NCBI RefSeq assembly: GCF_000257665.1
Contig: NZ_AJKR01000001.1
Coordinates: 62,001 to 126,000, forward strand
Direction of reading: 5' to 3'
DNA: 64,000 nucleotides
Origin: Candidatus Aquiluna sp. IMCC13023
Lineage (GTDB): Bacteria > Actinomycetota > Actinomycetes > Actinomycetales > Microbacteriaceae
The stretch's first letter is position 1. The number at the start of each line of letters is the position of its first letter. This document shows, piece by piece, positions 41,993-49,927 of this stretch. The notes beneath the pieces were generated by a model, which was not told where the DNA came from, did no database searches, and worked only from the letters and a program-made list of their open reading frames with translations. Both the position numbers and the translations under genes were made by a program.

Positions 41993-43363
41993 ATGAAGCA
42001 AGCACTAATCGGGATCGGTTCGGGCCTAGTTGCAGGTTCCCTGGCGCTGGGTCTTATGTTTTTGGGTCCGCTTAGCCAGCCCAATGAGGAATCTGAGCGG
42101 ATAGCCAGCCAAACTAACGCGCCAGAGGCGACGGTTTCTGCTATGCCAGTTGAAAGCGAGCCAGAACCCACTGTTCCTGAAATCATCCAGTGCTCGGTGT
42201 CGGAACTGGAGGATGCCGCTGAAATTTTGTTGCTACAGGCTCAGGTGATTGATGCTTCAACCGGTGAGGTGTTATTCGACCGCGGAAGCGGTTCTGCTGC
42301 TAGGCCCGCATCGGTTATGAAACTTTTTACAGCGGCTGCCGCCCTCGAAACTCTAGGCCCGGACTATCAAGTTACGACCAGGGTCTATCAGGACATCTCG
42401 GAGCCTGGAAAAATTTACCTGGTTGGAGCTGGCGACCCGACTCTTTCTAGGACAGGAATCAACCAAAATTCGGTTTATAAAAAAGCTCCAAAGCTTGTCG
42501 ATCTTGCCGCCCAGATATTGAAGGTTTTGGGTCAGGAGCCAATAACGGAAATAGTGCTTGACGCCTCTTTGTATGGGGGAGCGAAGGGTGAATACCAAAG
42601 CGTTTGGGATTCTCGCGGCATCACCAATGGCTACATGTCGCCGGTTTCCGCTCTTCAGGTGGACGGCGATAGAGCGAACCCAGCCGCCAAGGAGTCTCAG
42701 CGCTCAATGGACCCGGTCATTAGGGCCGGAACTTGGTTTCAAGAAGCCCTTGGCGTAGCTGCGACAGATGCAGTGATTACCAAGGGGCTGGCACCAGCAG
42801 ATTCAATACAAATTGCGGCCGTAAAATCTAGGCCAATCAGCGAGTGGATCGACTACATGCTAATTGTTAGCGACAACACCTTGGCGGAGGCACTTGCAAG
42901 ATTGGTTTCTCTTGATGTCGGTCTAGATGGAACTTTTGATTCTTTGACTGAAAGCTACAAGCGAGCCCTCAGGGGCACCGAGCTGAATCTTCAAGGCTTA
43001 ATAATTGAGGACGGATCAGGGTTGTCCAAGTACAACCAAGCCTCTCCCGAACAAGTAAATAATCTTCTAAAGCTCATTGATGCCGGCTACGGAGACTTTG
43101 AGATAATTCTCGACGGAATGCCAGTGTCCGGAACACCTGGATCATTAAGCTACCGATTTGAAGATGCGGTCGGATCAATCACGGCAAAGACCGGTTGGAT
43201 CAGAACGGGGTATACGCTCGCTGGCTTCCTGGACACCCCGGATAAGTCGAGGCTTATCTTCACTGTCTACAACTTGGGTGATGTGACCGCCAGCAACCGT
43301 GAGGCCATGGACGATTTGGTCATGGGCTTTTATGATTGTGGCTCAACGCTAGTAAATAGATAG
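41993..43363 (+). CDS. dacB: D-alanyl-D-alanine carboxypeptidase/endopeptidase (PBP4 type)
   Basis: A 456-residue secreted penicillin-binding protein that trims peptidoglycan crosslinks. Signal/anchor helix near 2-22, then the active motifs SVMKLF (SxxK) in ARPASVMKLFTAAAALE, SDNTLAEAL (SxN) and KTGWIR (KTG). The long insertion between the first two motifs is typical of class C LMM PBPs. Monocistronic and directly upstream of the nicotinamidase gene. Confidence 0.93.
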   Translation: MKQALIGIGSGLVAGSLALGLMFLGPLSQPNEESERIASQTNAPEATVSAMPVESEPEPTVPEIIQCSVSELEDAAEILLLQAQVIDASTGEVLFDRGSGSAARPASVMKLFTAAAALETLGPDYQVTTRVYQDISEPGKIYLVGAGDPTLSRTGINQNSVYKKAPKLVDLAAQILKVLGQEPITEIVLDASLYGGAKGEYQSVWDSRGITNGYMSPVSALQVDGDRANPAAKESQRSMDPVIRAGTWFQEALGVAATDAVITKGLAPADSIQIAAVKSRPISEWIDYMLIVSDNTLAEALARLVSLDVGLDGTFDSLTESYKRALRGTELNLQGLIIEDGSGLSKYNQASPEQVNNLLKLIDAGYGDFEIILDGMPVSGTPGSLSYRFEDAVGSITAKTGWIRTGYTLAGFLDTPDKSRLIFTVYNLGDVTASNREAMDDLVMGFYDCGSTLVNR

Positions 43364-43412
43364 CTGGTGACAGATGTCCTCCGAACAGAGAAAAAGGTGA
43401 CAAGAAAGCAAG

Positions 43413-44006
43413 ATGGCTAAAGCATTATTGGTAATCGACGTTCAAGTCGATTTTTGTGAGGGCGGTGTCTTGGCCTGTGCCGGCGGGGCAATAACCGCCA
43501 AGAGAATTACCGAACACCTAGAAAGCAATAAAGGTGCTTACGACTATGTAATTGCCTCAAGAGATTGGCACAAAGCCAACAATGAAAACGGTGGCCACTT
43601 TGCGGCAAAAGACGAATCTCCTGATTTCAAAACCAGCTGGCCGGAGCACTGTGTTGAAGATGAACTGGGAAGTCAGTACCACGCGAACCTAGACACCAGC
43701 CTTATCGACATCCACATAAAAAAAGGCCAAGGAGCAAACGGTTACTCAATCTTCGAGGGCATCGATGATGCCGGCACCAGCTTCCCTGATCTGGTCAATG
43801 ACCTTCAGATTACTCAGGTCGATGTTGTGGGGATAGCTACCGACTACTGCGTGCTCGCGTCCTCGATGGATGCAAAGAAATTTGGGCTAGCAGTCAGGGT
43901 CATTACCGGCCTCACCGCTGGGGTTTCTCAAGACTCCACTGAAAATGCGATCGATGACATGGTCGATCGGGGAATCGAAGTAAATCCCGTCTACGAAGCA
44001 AATTAG
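43413..44006 (+). CDS. pncA: Nicotinamidase
   Basis: A 197-residue hydrolase that converts nicotinamide to nicotinate for NAD salvage. The catalytic Asp is Asp9 in LLVIDVQVDF, metal ligands come from ASRDWHKANNENGGHF (DxH...H), the lysine from HIKKGQG, and the nucleophile is Cys in IATDYCVLAS. Complete. Overlaps by 4 nt the convergent galK remnant. Confidence 0.93.
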   Translation: MAKALLVIDVQVDFCEGGVLACAGGAITAKRITEHLESNKGAYDYVIASRDWHKANNENGGHFAAKDESPDFKTSWPEHCVEDELGSQYHANLDTSLIDIHIKKGQGANGYSIFEGIDDAGTSFPDLVNDLQITQVDVVGIATDYCVLASSMDAKKFGLAVRVITGLTAGVSQDSTENAIDDMVDRGIEVNPVYEAN

Positions 44007-44308
44007 CTTTCTCTGGTTGCTCCGGCGCTCGCGGAGACCGTAAATACGTTTGGTAGGCCAAACCCAGCACCGGTGAAGGCAGCCTTGACAGCCCTTTCTA
44101 GGCTGGGTAACAGGTCTTTATTGATGGCTGCAATCGCAGCGCCTCCAAAGCCGCCACCGGTCATTCTGGAGGCGATTGCGCCAGTTTTTAGGGCAGTTTG
44201 AGCTGCCAGGTCTAGTTCTGGGATGGAAATCTCGAAATCACCTTGCATTAAGACGCGGCTTGCTTCAAAAATTGGGCCGATCTTGACAATCCTGCCCAGA
44301 GAATCCAA
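44003..44308 (-). pseudogene. galK: Galactokinase C-terminal remnant
   Basis: About 100 codons matching only the end of GHMP galactokinases: GRIVKIGPIFEASRVLMQGD, EISIPELDLAAQTAL and the strong motif ASRMTGGGFGG (usual GARMTGGGFGG). The N-terminal substrate motif and the ATP motif PxxxGLSSS are absent, and an in-frame TAG stands two codons before the first codon, directly after the SDR gene. This is the decayed 3' end of a lost galK; no other Leloir gene is in the window. Confidence 0.85.
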
Positions 44309-44325
44309 AAGCTACAGCTATGAAA

Positions 44326-45015
44326 TTAGAAGTCGCTAGAGGCCAGATCTTTCTCGTCGGCTTCTAGGGCGGCAATCAACCTTGCAACCACGTGTTCAGT
44401 GGTCATTCCAGCTGGAAAGTTCGGAGCCTGTCCAGCAATCGCTCTTGATGCCAAACCGGTTTCGGTGTGACCGGGCCTTGCAGAAATTACTCGGATTCCT
44501 TCGCGACGCCATTCTTTACCGAGTGCGGTTAAGAATCCATGAACGGCGGTCTTTGAGCCGCAGTAAGCCGCCATGCCCATCATCGGGGTTTCTGCGACCA
44601 CTCCGGTGATGTTCAGTACGAAAGGTTCGTTGCCAGCCTCCGAGGATTCTTTGAGTTTTCCAAACAGCTGAGAGATTAGCTGAATAGGCCCTTGGGAGTT
44701 CACAGCCGTTAGTCGCTTGCTGGTCTCGACTGTCAATTCACTGACTGGACCAAACGCAACCACACCACTGGCATTGATGATTCCGTCAACTTGGCTGGCA
44801 GCAACCAGGTAATCGGTCAAAGTTTGAATTGAGTCTGGCTCTTGATAATCAAGCAGCAATCTAACTTCAGCCTTGGCAGGGATAGCGCCCGCAGACTCGT
44901 TGTTAGTGGCAGTGCCAAGCACTTTTGCGCCCTTTGATGAAAGCACGTTTGTGAGTTCTGAACCAAGTGCACCTGAGGCACCGGTCACCAATATAGTTTT
45001 TCCTGAAAGTTCCAT
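44326..45015 (-). CDS. Short-chain dehydrogenase/reductase
   Basis: A 229-residue classical SDR from ATG 45015 (MELSGKTILVTGASGALG, cofactor motif TGxxxxxG); 29 further in-frame codons upstream lack family similarity and cover a probable promoter (TAGCTT box 7 nt before this ATG, so leaderless). IINASGVVAFGP, NITGVVAETP and the catalytic MAAYCGSKTAVHG (Y-x3-K) follow. Substrate unknown. Confidence 0.85.
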   Translation of the reverse strand: MELSGKTILVTGASGALGSELTNVLSSKGAKVLGTATNNESAGAIPAKAEVRLLLDYQEPDSIQTLTDYLVAASQVDGIINASGVVAFGPVSELTVETSKRLTAVNSQGPIQLISQLFGKLKESSEAGNEPFVLNITGVVAETPMMGMAAYCGSKTAVHGFLTALGKEWRREGIRVISARPGHTETGLASRAIAGQAPNFPAGMTTEHVVARLIAALEADEKDLASSDF

Positions 45016-45131
45016 AGGGAAAGCTAACACCAATGCGGCTCGCGGTATTTCGATGAACCAGATGAATTTCTCACAGGGGCCTAAACTTGGGCGTCGTAGC
45101 ACCGTTTCTAAAAAATCCTGAAGGGGATTTC

Positions 45132-45623
45132 ATGTACAAATCAGTTTCGCTGATGGTGATAGCAGCACTTGCCTTGACTGGCTGTGCAGCGGCATCGGCA
45201 TCGGAATTTGCGGCAGACGGCAGTTGCGATGGCGCTCGGGTGACGGTGAATTTTGCTGGCCTTGGCCAAGATGTTTCTAGCTGCGTCTTAATCAGTGGCG
45301 ATGCGGCCACCGCTAAAGAAGTATTGTCCGCTGCAGGTGTCTCCACCGAGGGCACTAAGGCTTATGGCGATATGGTTCTTTGTCGCGTGAACGGTGTTCC
45401 AGGTAAGAACCAGCAGATTGTGATTTCAGGTGGCGAGCCATACGTGGAAACTTGCCAGGAGCTACCGGCAGCATTTGCCTACTGGGGTTTTTATCTCCGA
45501 GCATCAGGAACTACCGACTGGGTATTTGCTCCGGAGGCAGTGACAGATCTTTTGGTTAGACCTGGAGACTCGATTGGCTTGGCCTTTTCATTAGGTGGAA
45601 CAGCGCTAAAGCCGACAGACTAG
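45132..45623 (+). CDS. Small lipoprotein (DUF4430-like)
   Basis: ATG 45132 follows AAGGGG at good distance; upstream in-frame codons are spurious. The signal YKSVSLMVIAALALTGC ends in a lipobox. The mature 145 residues hold four conserved cysteines (DGSCDGAR, SSCVLI, LCRVNG, ETCQEL) and a W-containing beta domain YWGFYLRASGTTDW ... VRPGDSIGLAF like DUF4430. DUF4430 proteins in actinobacteria accompany cobalamin-type uptake systems, but none is near; role unknown. Confidence 0.75.
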   Translation: MYKSVSLMVIAALALTGCAAASASEFAADGSCDGARVTVNFAGLGQDVSSCVLISGDAATAKEVLSAAGVSTEGTKAYGDMVLCRVNGVPGKNQQIVISGGEPYVETCQELPAAFAYWGFYLRASGTTDWVFAPEAVTDLLVRPGDSIGLAFSLGGTALKPTD

Positions 45624-45652
45624 CAAGCACGGTCAAGTAAAGGAGTCACACA

Positions 45653-46267
45653 TTGAGGCGAATCGGCATTTGGGCTTTGGTGGCAGCAACACTTGGTCCA
45701 ATTCAAAACGTTCTTGGCTGGACCATTTCAGGTTCACTGGTTCCTGGCTACGACCCAATTGCCAAAACAATAAGCGACCTTGCGGCAGACGATTCTCCCG
45801 TGCAGATTATTCAGTCGAGTTTCTTTCTGTTTGGTTCGATGCTGACGCTCGTCGGTGCGTGGCATGCTAAAGCTTTTTCTTTGCCCGGACGGCTCGCTCT
45901 TGCCGCAGCTGGGCTTGCCGGCTTCGGTTACACATTCTTCTCAACCCCTTCCCAAGACAGCTCCTCTTATTTGCACGTGTTGTTTGCAACTTTTGCCTTT
46001 GTTTTATTTTCGGCGTGGCCACTTTTGGCAATGCGCTTTGACAAGCGATACCACTGGAGCATTAGACCGGTTGGTGCGATTCCAGCGACTCTAATTATGG
46101 GGATCACCACTTTGTGGTTCCTGCTTACGTGGCTGGAACCGGGGCAACCGATTGTTGGCTTATCGGAGCGTGTCATAGCAGTCATGCAGGTGCTGTGGTT
46201 GTCAGCTGCTATTTGGTTGCAGTGGTTGCACCAAAAAAAGGCTGACGCGCAGCTTGCCACAAGCTAG
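45653..46267 (+). CDS. DUF998 membrane protein
   Basis: A 204-residue integral membrane protein of the DUF998 family with six helices; the N-terminus reads RRIGIWALVAATLGPIQNVLGW, DPIAKTISDLAA follows (family motif) and PSQDSSSYLHVLFA. TTG start 45653, 30 nt after the lipoprotein gene on the same strand. Function unknown. Confidence 0.82.
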   Translation: MRRIGIWALVAATLGPIQNVLGWTISGSLVPGYDPIAKTISDLAADDSPVQIIQSSFFLFGSMLTLVGAWHAKAFSLPGRLALAAAGLAGFGYTFFSTPSQDSSSYLHVLFATFAFVLFSAWPLLAMRFDKRYHWSIRPVGAIPATLIMGITTLWFLLTWLEPGQPIVGLSERVIAVMQVLWLSAAIWLQWLHQKKADAQLATS

Positions 46268-46303
46268 TTCTAATTGATTGAAAGCTGGCCTTAGTCTTTT
46301 ACT

Positions 46304-47056
46304 GTGATAACCGCAGGAATCGACCTAGCCGCAGAACCAAAGGGCACCGCCTTGGCTCTCATTGAATGGAGCGAAGGCTCTGGCAAGCTACTAGACCTTC
46401 AGGTCGGTGTTGATGACAGAGTCATAGTTCAGGGCATTTCTAATGCCGAGAAAATTGGCATCGACTGCGCACTGGGGTGGCCAATGGAATTCGTAGATTT
46501 CGTCTCGAACCATAATGACCCAAACGCTAAAAGCCACCAGGTAGAGGGCGGCATGGATTGGCGTCGACGCCTTTCTTACCGAGAGACCGACAGAGCGGTT
46601 CGCGCTAGAACAGGCAGATGGCCACTGAGTGTTTCTACCGACCGACTGGGGCTCACTGCGATGAGGTGTGCGGGTCTTTTAGGCAGACTTGAAAAAACTG
46701 GAATACAGATTGACAGATCTGGTGCCGGTGTAGTGATCGAGGTTTACCCCGGAGCGACTTTGAGACTTTGGGGTTTTGACACCTCCGGTTATCGAAAGTC
46801 CATTGACGAACGTAAGAGACTACTGGGCCAAATTCTTGAGCAGGCCAATTGGCTAGACGCTTCTTTGTTTGAAGACCTAATGCTTGAATCATGCGACGCG
46901 TTTGATGCAGTGATAGCCGCCCTTGCAAGTAGAGCGGCGTTTCTGGGCCTATCCGAGCCTCCGACTCAAAGCCAGATGCCTCAGGCTCGTATCGAAGGGT
47001 GGATTGCGTTGCCGGTCTGCAATATAACGGAGCTGGTGGTACCTGGTCGGAGCTAA
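46304..47056 (+). CDS. DUF429 (predicted nuclease-fold) protein
   Basis: A 250-residue protein of the DUF429 family, an RNase H-like fold group. Family marks: GIDLAAEPKGTALALIEW (4-21), IGIDCALGWPMEF (Asp-rich motif, about 51-63), MDWRRRLSYRETDRAVRARTG and ESCDAFDAVIAALASRAA near 200. Acidic residues in these motifs could chelate metal. GTG start at 46304. Function unknown. Confidence 0.85.
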   Translation: MITAGIDLAAEPKGTALALIEWSEGSGKLLDLQVGVDDRVIVQGISNAEKIGIDCALGWPMEFVDFVSNHNDPNAKSHQVEGGMDWRRRLSYRETDRAVRARTGRWPLSVSTDRLGLTAMRCAGLLGRLEKTGIQIDRSGAGVVIEVYPGATLRLWGFDTSGYRKSIDERKRLLGQILEQANWLDASLFEDLMLESCDAFDAVIAALASRAAFLGLSEPPTQSQMPQARIEGWIALPVCNITELVVPGRS

Positions 47057-47059
47057 ATA

Positions 47060-47095
47060 GGCGGCGTTGGATTCGAGCCGACGGACCACCCCGTT
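47060..47095 (-). repeat. tRNA 3'-end fragment
   Basis: The minus strand carries a T arm and 3' acceptor strand (GTCGG-CTCGAAT-CCAAC then GCCGCCTA) without any 5' half. It resembles the 3' end of the intact tRNA-Lys 1 kb away (48055-48131): about 26 of 31 bases agree between 47060-47090 and 48059-48090. It is not a functional tRNA; an old attachment scar is the natural inference. Confidence 0.65.
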
Positions 47096-47161
47096 CGTTA
47101 GCTATCTAATGGCTTTTGAAGAGCAGGGAATTCCGTTCTAAGCGCCAAAGTTGACCCCCAG

Positions 47162-47686
47162 ATGAAGATTGTTCGGCACCTGGCATACGCGATTCCCGTC
47201 CTTTTGCTGCTCGTCGGCTGCGTTCAACCCCAAGCAGCAATCGTTTCGGAGCCTGAAACACCCACGGCAGAAGCCCAACCCGAACCAACTCAGAGCGAAG
47301 CTCCCATGATTGAGGGCGGTCCCATTGAGTGCGATGCCAGCCTCCAGGAAGGCATCGAGTCCACTGTCAACACTCAGACCTCGGCCTTTGCAAGTGACGA
47401 CTTTGAGCTTGCGTACTCGTTTGCCTCACCATCATTTCGGTCGAGCGTGACACTAGAGGGCTTCGTGGAAATTATTGCTGGGAGTTATGGGCCGCTAATC
47501 AAGTCTTCGGAGCTTATTTTTAGTGACTGTATGGTTGATTTAGGCTCCGGACTAGCGCTAATTGATGTTCGGTTTCTGCAAGCAGGAAATGACGTTTATG
47601 GCCTCAGGTATCTAATGATTGAAACAATGGATGGCTGGCGAGTCCAGGGCGCCAGCAACCTTCAGGTGGTTGGAGAGGGCACCTAG
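47162..47686 (+). CDS. Small lipoprotein with a DUF4864-like domain
   Basis: A 174-residue protein. The signal VRHLAYAIPVLLLLVGC ends in a lipobox (Cys20). A 30-residue Pro/Glu/Thr linker follows, then a compact domain (about 55-174) with DDFELAYSFASPSFRSSVTLEGF and YLMIETMDGWRVQGA, a SnoaL/DUF4864-type fold. It sits between two tRNA-like sequences; exported role unknown. Confidence 0.7.
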   Translation: MKIVRHLAYAIPVLLLLVGCVQPQAAIVSEPETPTAEAQPEPTQSEAPMIEGGPIECDASLQEGIESTVNTQTSAFASDDFELAYSFASPSFRSSVTLEGFVEIIAGSYGPLIKSSELIFSDCMVDLGSGLALIDVRFLQAGNDVYGLRYLMIETMDGWRVQGASNLQVVGEGT

Positions 47687-47703
47687 GAAGGTCAGCTCAT
47701 GGT

Positions 47704-47840
47704 TGCACCGGCGGCGACTTCACGCAGCCGCCTGCACAAGTCCTCAAGGACTTAGTGAGAATCGGCTGGCTGAGAGACTAATTTGAGTTTTCAAAGCTAA
47801 GTTTGTTCGGGAGGGTTGTTATCGATAAGCCGATAACCCC
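47704..47840 (+). ncRNA. Hairpin-rich intergenic stretch, possible structured leader
   Basis: Three inverted repeats in a row: TGCA-CC-GGCGGC / GCCGCC-TGCA (47704-47736), AAGTCC-TCAA-GGACTT (47738-47753, perfect) and TTATCG/CGATAA flanked by GGTT..CCCC (about 47817-47840). They lie between a lipoprotein gene and a small basic ORF. No Rfam-type consensus that I know is visible. Could be a small RNA or a 5' leader; a terminator is less likely because none has a clear T-run. Confidence 0.4.
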
Positions 47841-47877
47841 CGTGAATAGAAGCTCAAGTAATTAAGGGAGAATGACA

Positions 47878-47994
47878 ATGGCACAAAAAGCGCAAAAGCC
47901 CCAGAAAAACACCAAGAAGGCCCCTGCGAAAAACTTGAAGGAAAAAAGACTGGAAAAGCAGTCCAAATCAGAAAGCAAAAAGCGCTCCGAATAG
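47878..47994 (+). CDS. Lysine-rich small basic protein
   Basis: Start ATG 47878 (or ATG 47872) with GGGAG at 47865-47869. The 38-residue product is almost all Lys/Gln/Ala/Glu (MAQKAQKPQKNTKKAPAKNL, then KEKRLEKQSKSESKKRSE) and would be unstructured and strongly basic, suited to nucleic-acid binding. The strong ribosome site makes expression plausible. No family recognised with certainty. It is followed by a strong hairpin (48013-48042). Confidence 0.6.
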   Translation: MAQKAQKPQKNTKKAPAKNLKEKRLEKQSKSESKKRSE

Positions 47995-48012
47995 AGCCGC
48001 TATTAGCCTCTT

Positions 48013-48042
48013 AGTGCCCATGTCGGGCATAAGGCACTGAGA
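48013..48042 (+). terminator. Strong stem-loop after the basic small gene
   Basis: AGTGCC(C)...GGCACT with an inner GCCC-ATGTC-GGGC forms a long stem at about 48013-48042. It is not followed by a T-run, so intrinsic termination is uncertain, but it separates the small gene from the convergent tRNA-Lys. Confidence 0.4.
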
Positions 48043-48054
48043 ATTCACCAAGTC

Positions 48055-48131
48055 TGGTAGGCCCCGTCGGATTCGAACCGACGACCCACGGATTAAAAGT
48101 CCGTTGCTCTAACCAACTGAGCTAGAGGCCC
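48055..48131 (-). tRNA. tRNA-Lys (anticodon TTT)
   Basis: A 77-nt tRNA with encoded CCA on the minus strand. The acceptor GGGCCTC/GGGGCCT pairs with two G-U pairs, the D arm is AGCTCAGTTGGTTAGAGC, the anticodon stem ACGGA/TCCGT encloses CTTTTAA with anticodon TTT, and the T arm is CGTCGGTTCGAATCCGACG. Confidence 0.95.
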
Positions 48132-48157
48132 CTGCAGCTTGCAAGTGTAACAGCCGA

Positions 48158-48994
48158 TTAGCTCAAGATGTCTTTAGTCGTGAACCTTGAATAGGCCAAA
48201 GCTCCAAAGACAGCGATGTATCCAAGTTGCAATAGGGAATTACTAGCAAGTGAACCAAGCTCAATCGGCTGTCTTAGCAGATCCGCGAAGCTCAGCCAAT
48301 AGTGAGTAAAGAGCCATTCGTGGAGCCAAGAAAGCTGTGGCAAGTTATCAAGAATTTGGCTTACGCCCGCTAACACAACTGTTGCAGCCATTGCGCCGAC
48401 TGGGACCGTGGTCAGAGTTGAAACAAATAATCCAATTGCCAGTAGCCCGCTCATTGAGATCGCGGTGTATATTGCGACAAGCGCCATGCGACCGATTGAT
48501 TCCGCCAGGGAAATTTGATCGCCTGACAACAAGGTGACCGGGCCAATTGGGAACAGAATCGCCCCGATAATGCCTCCGGCGAGCATCAGCGTAAAGGTGC
48601 CGGCAAGTGCGAAGACGATTGTTCCTAGGTACTTGACTACGAGGAGCCTTAGCCGACCCACCGGAGCAATCAGCAGGTATCTGAGTGTGCCCAGGCTCGC
48701 CTCTCCGGCAATAGTGTCTCCGGCAACAACGGCCATGGTGAGTGGTAAAAATAACGGGAGTGCCAATAGGGTCGCGGTGAAGCCAGTGAAGAGACCGTTT
48801 TGGGTCACTCGATCAAGAAAAGGGGGGCCTTCGCCTGGAGCAAGCTGCTCAGTTGTTAGCGCAACCGCCACGGCCAACAAGATTGGTATTAAAGCAATTG
48901 CCGCAAGCATCGCCCAAGTGCGGCGTCGGGTGAACATGACTCTTAGCTCTGAGCGCATCAAAGAAAGACTTAGGGATTTAGCGAACAACTTCAA
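48158..48994 (-). CDS. ABC-2 type exporter permease
   Basis: A 278-residue ABC-2 membrane subunit with six hydrophobic segments, the first at about 28-46 (TWAMLAAIALIPILLAVAVAL) after a basic amphipathic start RSELRVMFTRRRTW. GEASLGTLRYLLIAPVGRLRLLVVKY is the conserved cytosolic coupling region of NatB/CcmB-like permeases. The start overlaps the ATPase gene by 17 nt. Substrate unknown. Confidence 0.9.
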   Translation of the reverse strand: MKLFAKSLSLSLMRSELRVMFTRRRTWAMLAAIALIPILLAVAVALTTEQLAPGEGPPFLDRVTQNGLFTGFTATLLALPLFLPLTMAVVAGDTIAGEASLGTLRYLLIAPVGRLRLLVVKYLGTIVFALAGTFTLMLAGGIIGAILFPIGPVTLLSGDQISLAESIGRMALVAIYTAISMSGLLAIGLFVSTLTTVPVGAMAATVVLAGVSQILDNLPQLSWLHEWLFTHYWLSFADLLRQPIELGSLASNSLLQLGYIAVFGALAYSRFTTKDILS

Positions 48995-49922
48995 ACCCCT
49001 CTCCGGTTAGGTTGACAAAGTATTCTTCCAAACTTGGTTGCTCTAGGCGGATCTCGCTGACCATAAATTTCTTCTTGACCAGCAGTTGGTTCAAGCTTGC
49101 AACATCAAAGTCACTTGGAACTGGAGCCACCACTCGATCCGGCTTCAGGGAGAGTTTTGTCAGTCCTTGAGTTTTTAGAAAATCAACCAGCTCGTCAATA
49201 CGATCGGCCTTCAGGACCAGTCTGGTTTGGGACTCATTTCTCAGTTCCGCCAAACTGCCCTGCGCGACAATCTTGCCGGCAGTCATAACAGCCAAATGAC
49301 TGCAAAGTTGTTCGATCTCACTCAATAGATGGCTCGAGACAAATATCGTGATGCCCTCGGCGGCCAGAGAGCGAATAAGGTTTCTAACCTCTCTGGTTCC
49401 TTGTGGGTCTAGGCCATTTGTTGGTTCATCAAGAATCAGAATCTCTCTTGGTTTTAAAAGTGCGTTGGCCAGGCCCAGGCGCTGCTTCATGCCTAGTGAG
49501 TAAGCATGAACTTTTTTCTTAGCGGCGTTGGTGAGACCAACCCGCTCCAAGGCAGCATCGACTCGCTGCTTCCGCGTGGATGCAGTTGAATTACGGTCGG
49601 CCGAATCAATTCTTATTAGGTTGTTGCGTCCTGACATGTAGGGATAGAAGGCCGGGCCTTCAACCAGGGCGCCAACCTTCGGCAGGGCGTGCTCTAGTTC
49701 TTTTGGAATCGGGTGACCGAGAAGTTCTATTTCACCTTTGGATGCAGCGGCCAGACCCAGAATCATGCGGATTGTTGTTGTCTTGCCTGAGCCGTTGGGA
49801 CCCAAAAAGCCAAACACCGATCCCTTTGGGACGCTTAGGTCGATGCTTGCTACTGCTTTTTGGGAGCCGAACTGCTTAGTAAGAGAGCTGGTTTCTATTG
49901 CCAGCTCAACACTCTGGGGCAT
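48978..49922 (-). CDS. ABC transporter ATP-binding protein
   Basis: A 314-residue ATPase of the BcrA/NatA drug- or lipid-export group. Walker A GPNGSGKTTTIRM (about 39-51), signature YSLGMKQRLGLANALL, Walker B ILILDEPTNGLDPQG and H-loop VSSHLLSEIE; a C-terminal extension after 230 is typical of this group. Five bases separate it from the LolA/RseB-like gene upstream, and it overlaps the permease gene. Confidence 0.93.
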   Translation of the reverse strand: MPQSVELAIETSSLTKQFGSQKAVASIDLSVPKGSVFGFLGPNGSGKTTTIRMILGLAAASKGEIELLGHPIPKELEHALPKVGALVEGPAFYPYMSGRNNLIRIDSADRNSTASTRKQRVDAALERVGLTNAAKKKVHAYSLGMKQRLGLANALLKPREILILDEPTNGLDPQGTREVRNLIRSLAAEGITIFVSSHLLSEIEQLCSHLAVMTAGKIVAQGSLAELRNESQTRLVLKADRIDELVDFLKTQGLTKLSLKPDRVVAPVPSDFDVASLNQLLVKKKFMVSEIRLEQPSLEEYFVNLTGEGFEVVR

Positions 49923-49927
49923 ATCCT

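Noticed and set aside
44326-45102. SDR gene starting at 45102
   Set aside because: The first 29 codons lack SDR similarity and cover a -10-like box; the SDR begins at ATG 45015.
47060-47095. A complete tRNA gene on the minus strand
   Set aside because: There is no acceptor 5' strand, D arm or anticodon arm that pairs; only the T arm and 3' acceptor strand are recognisable.
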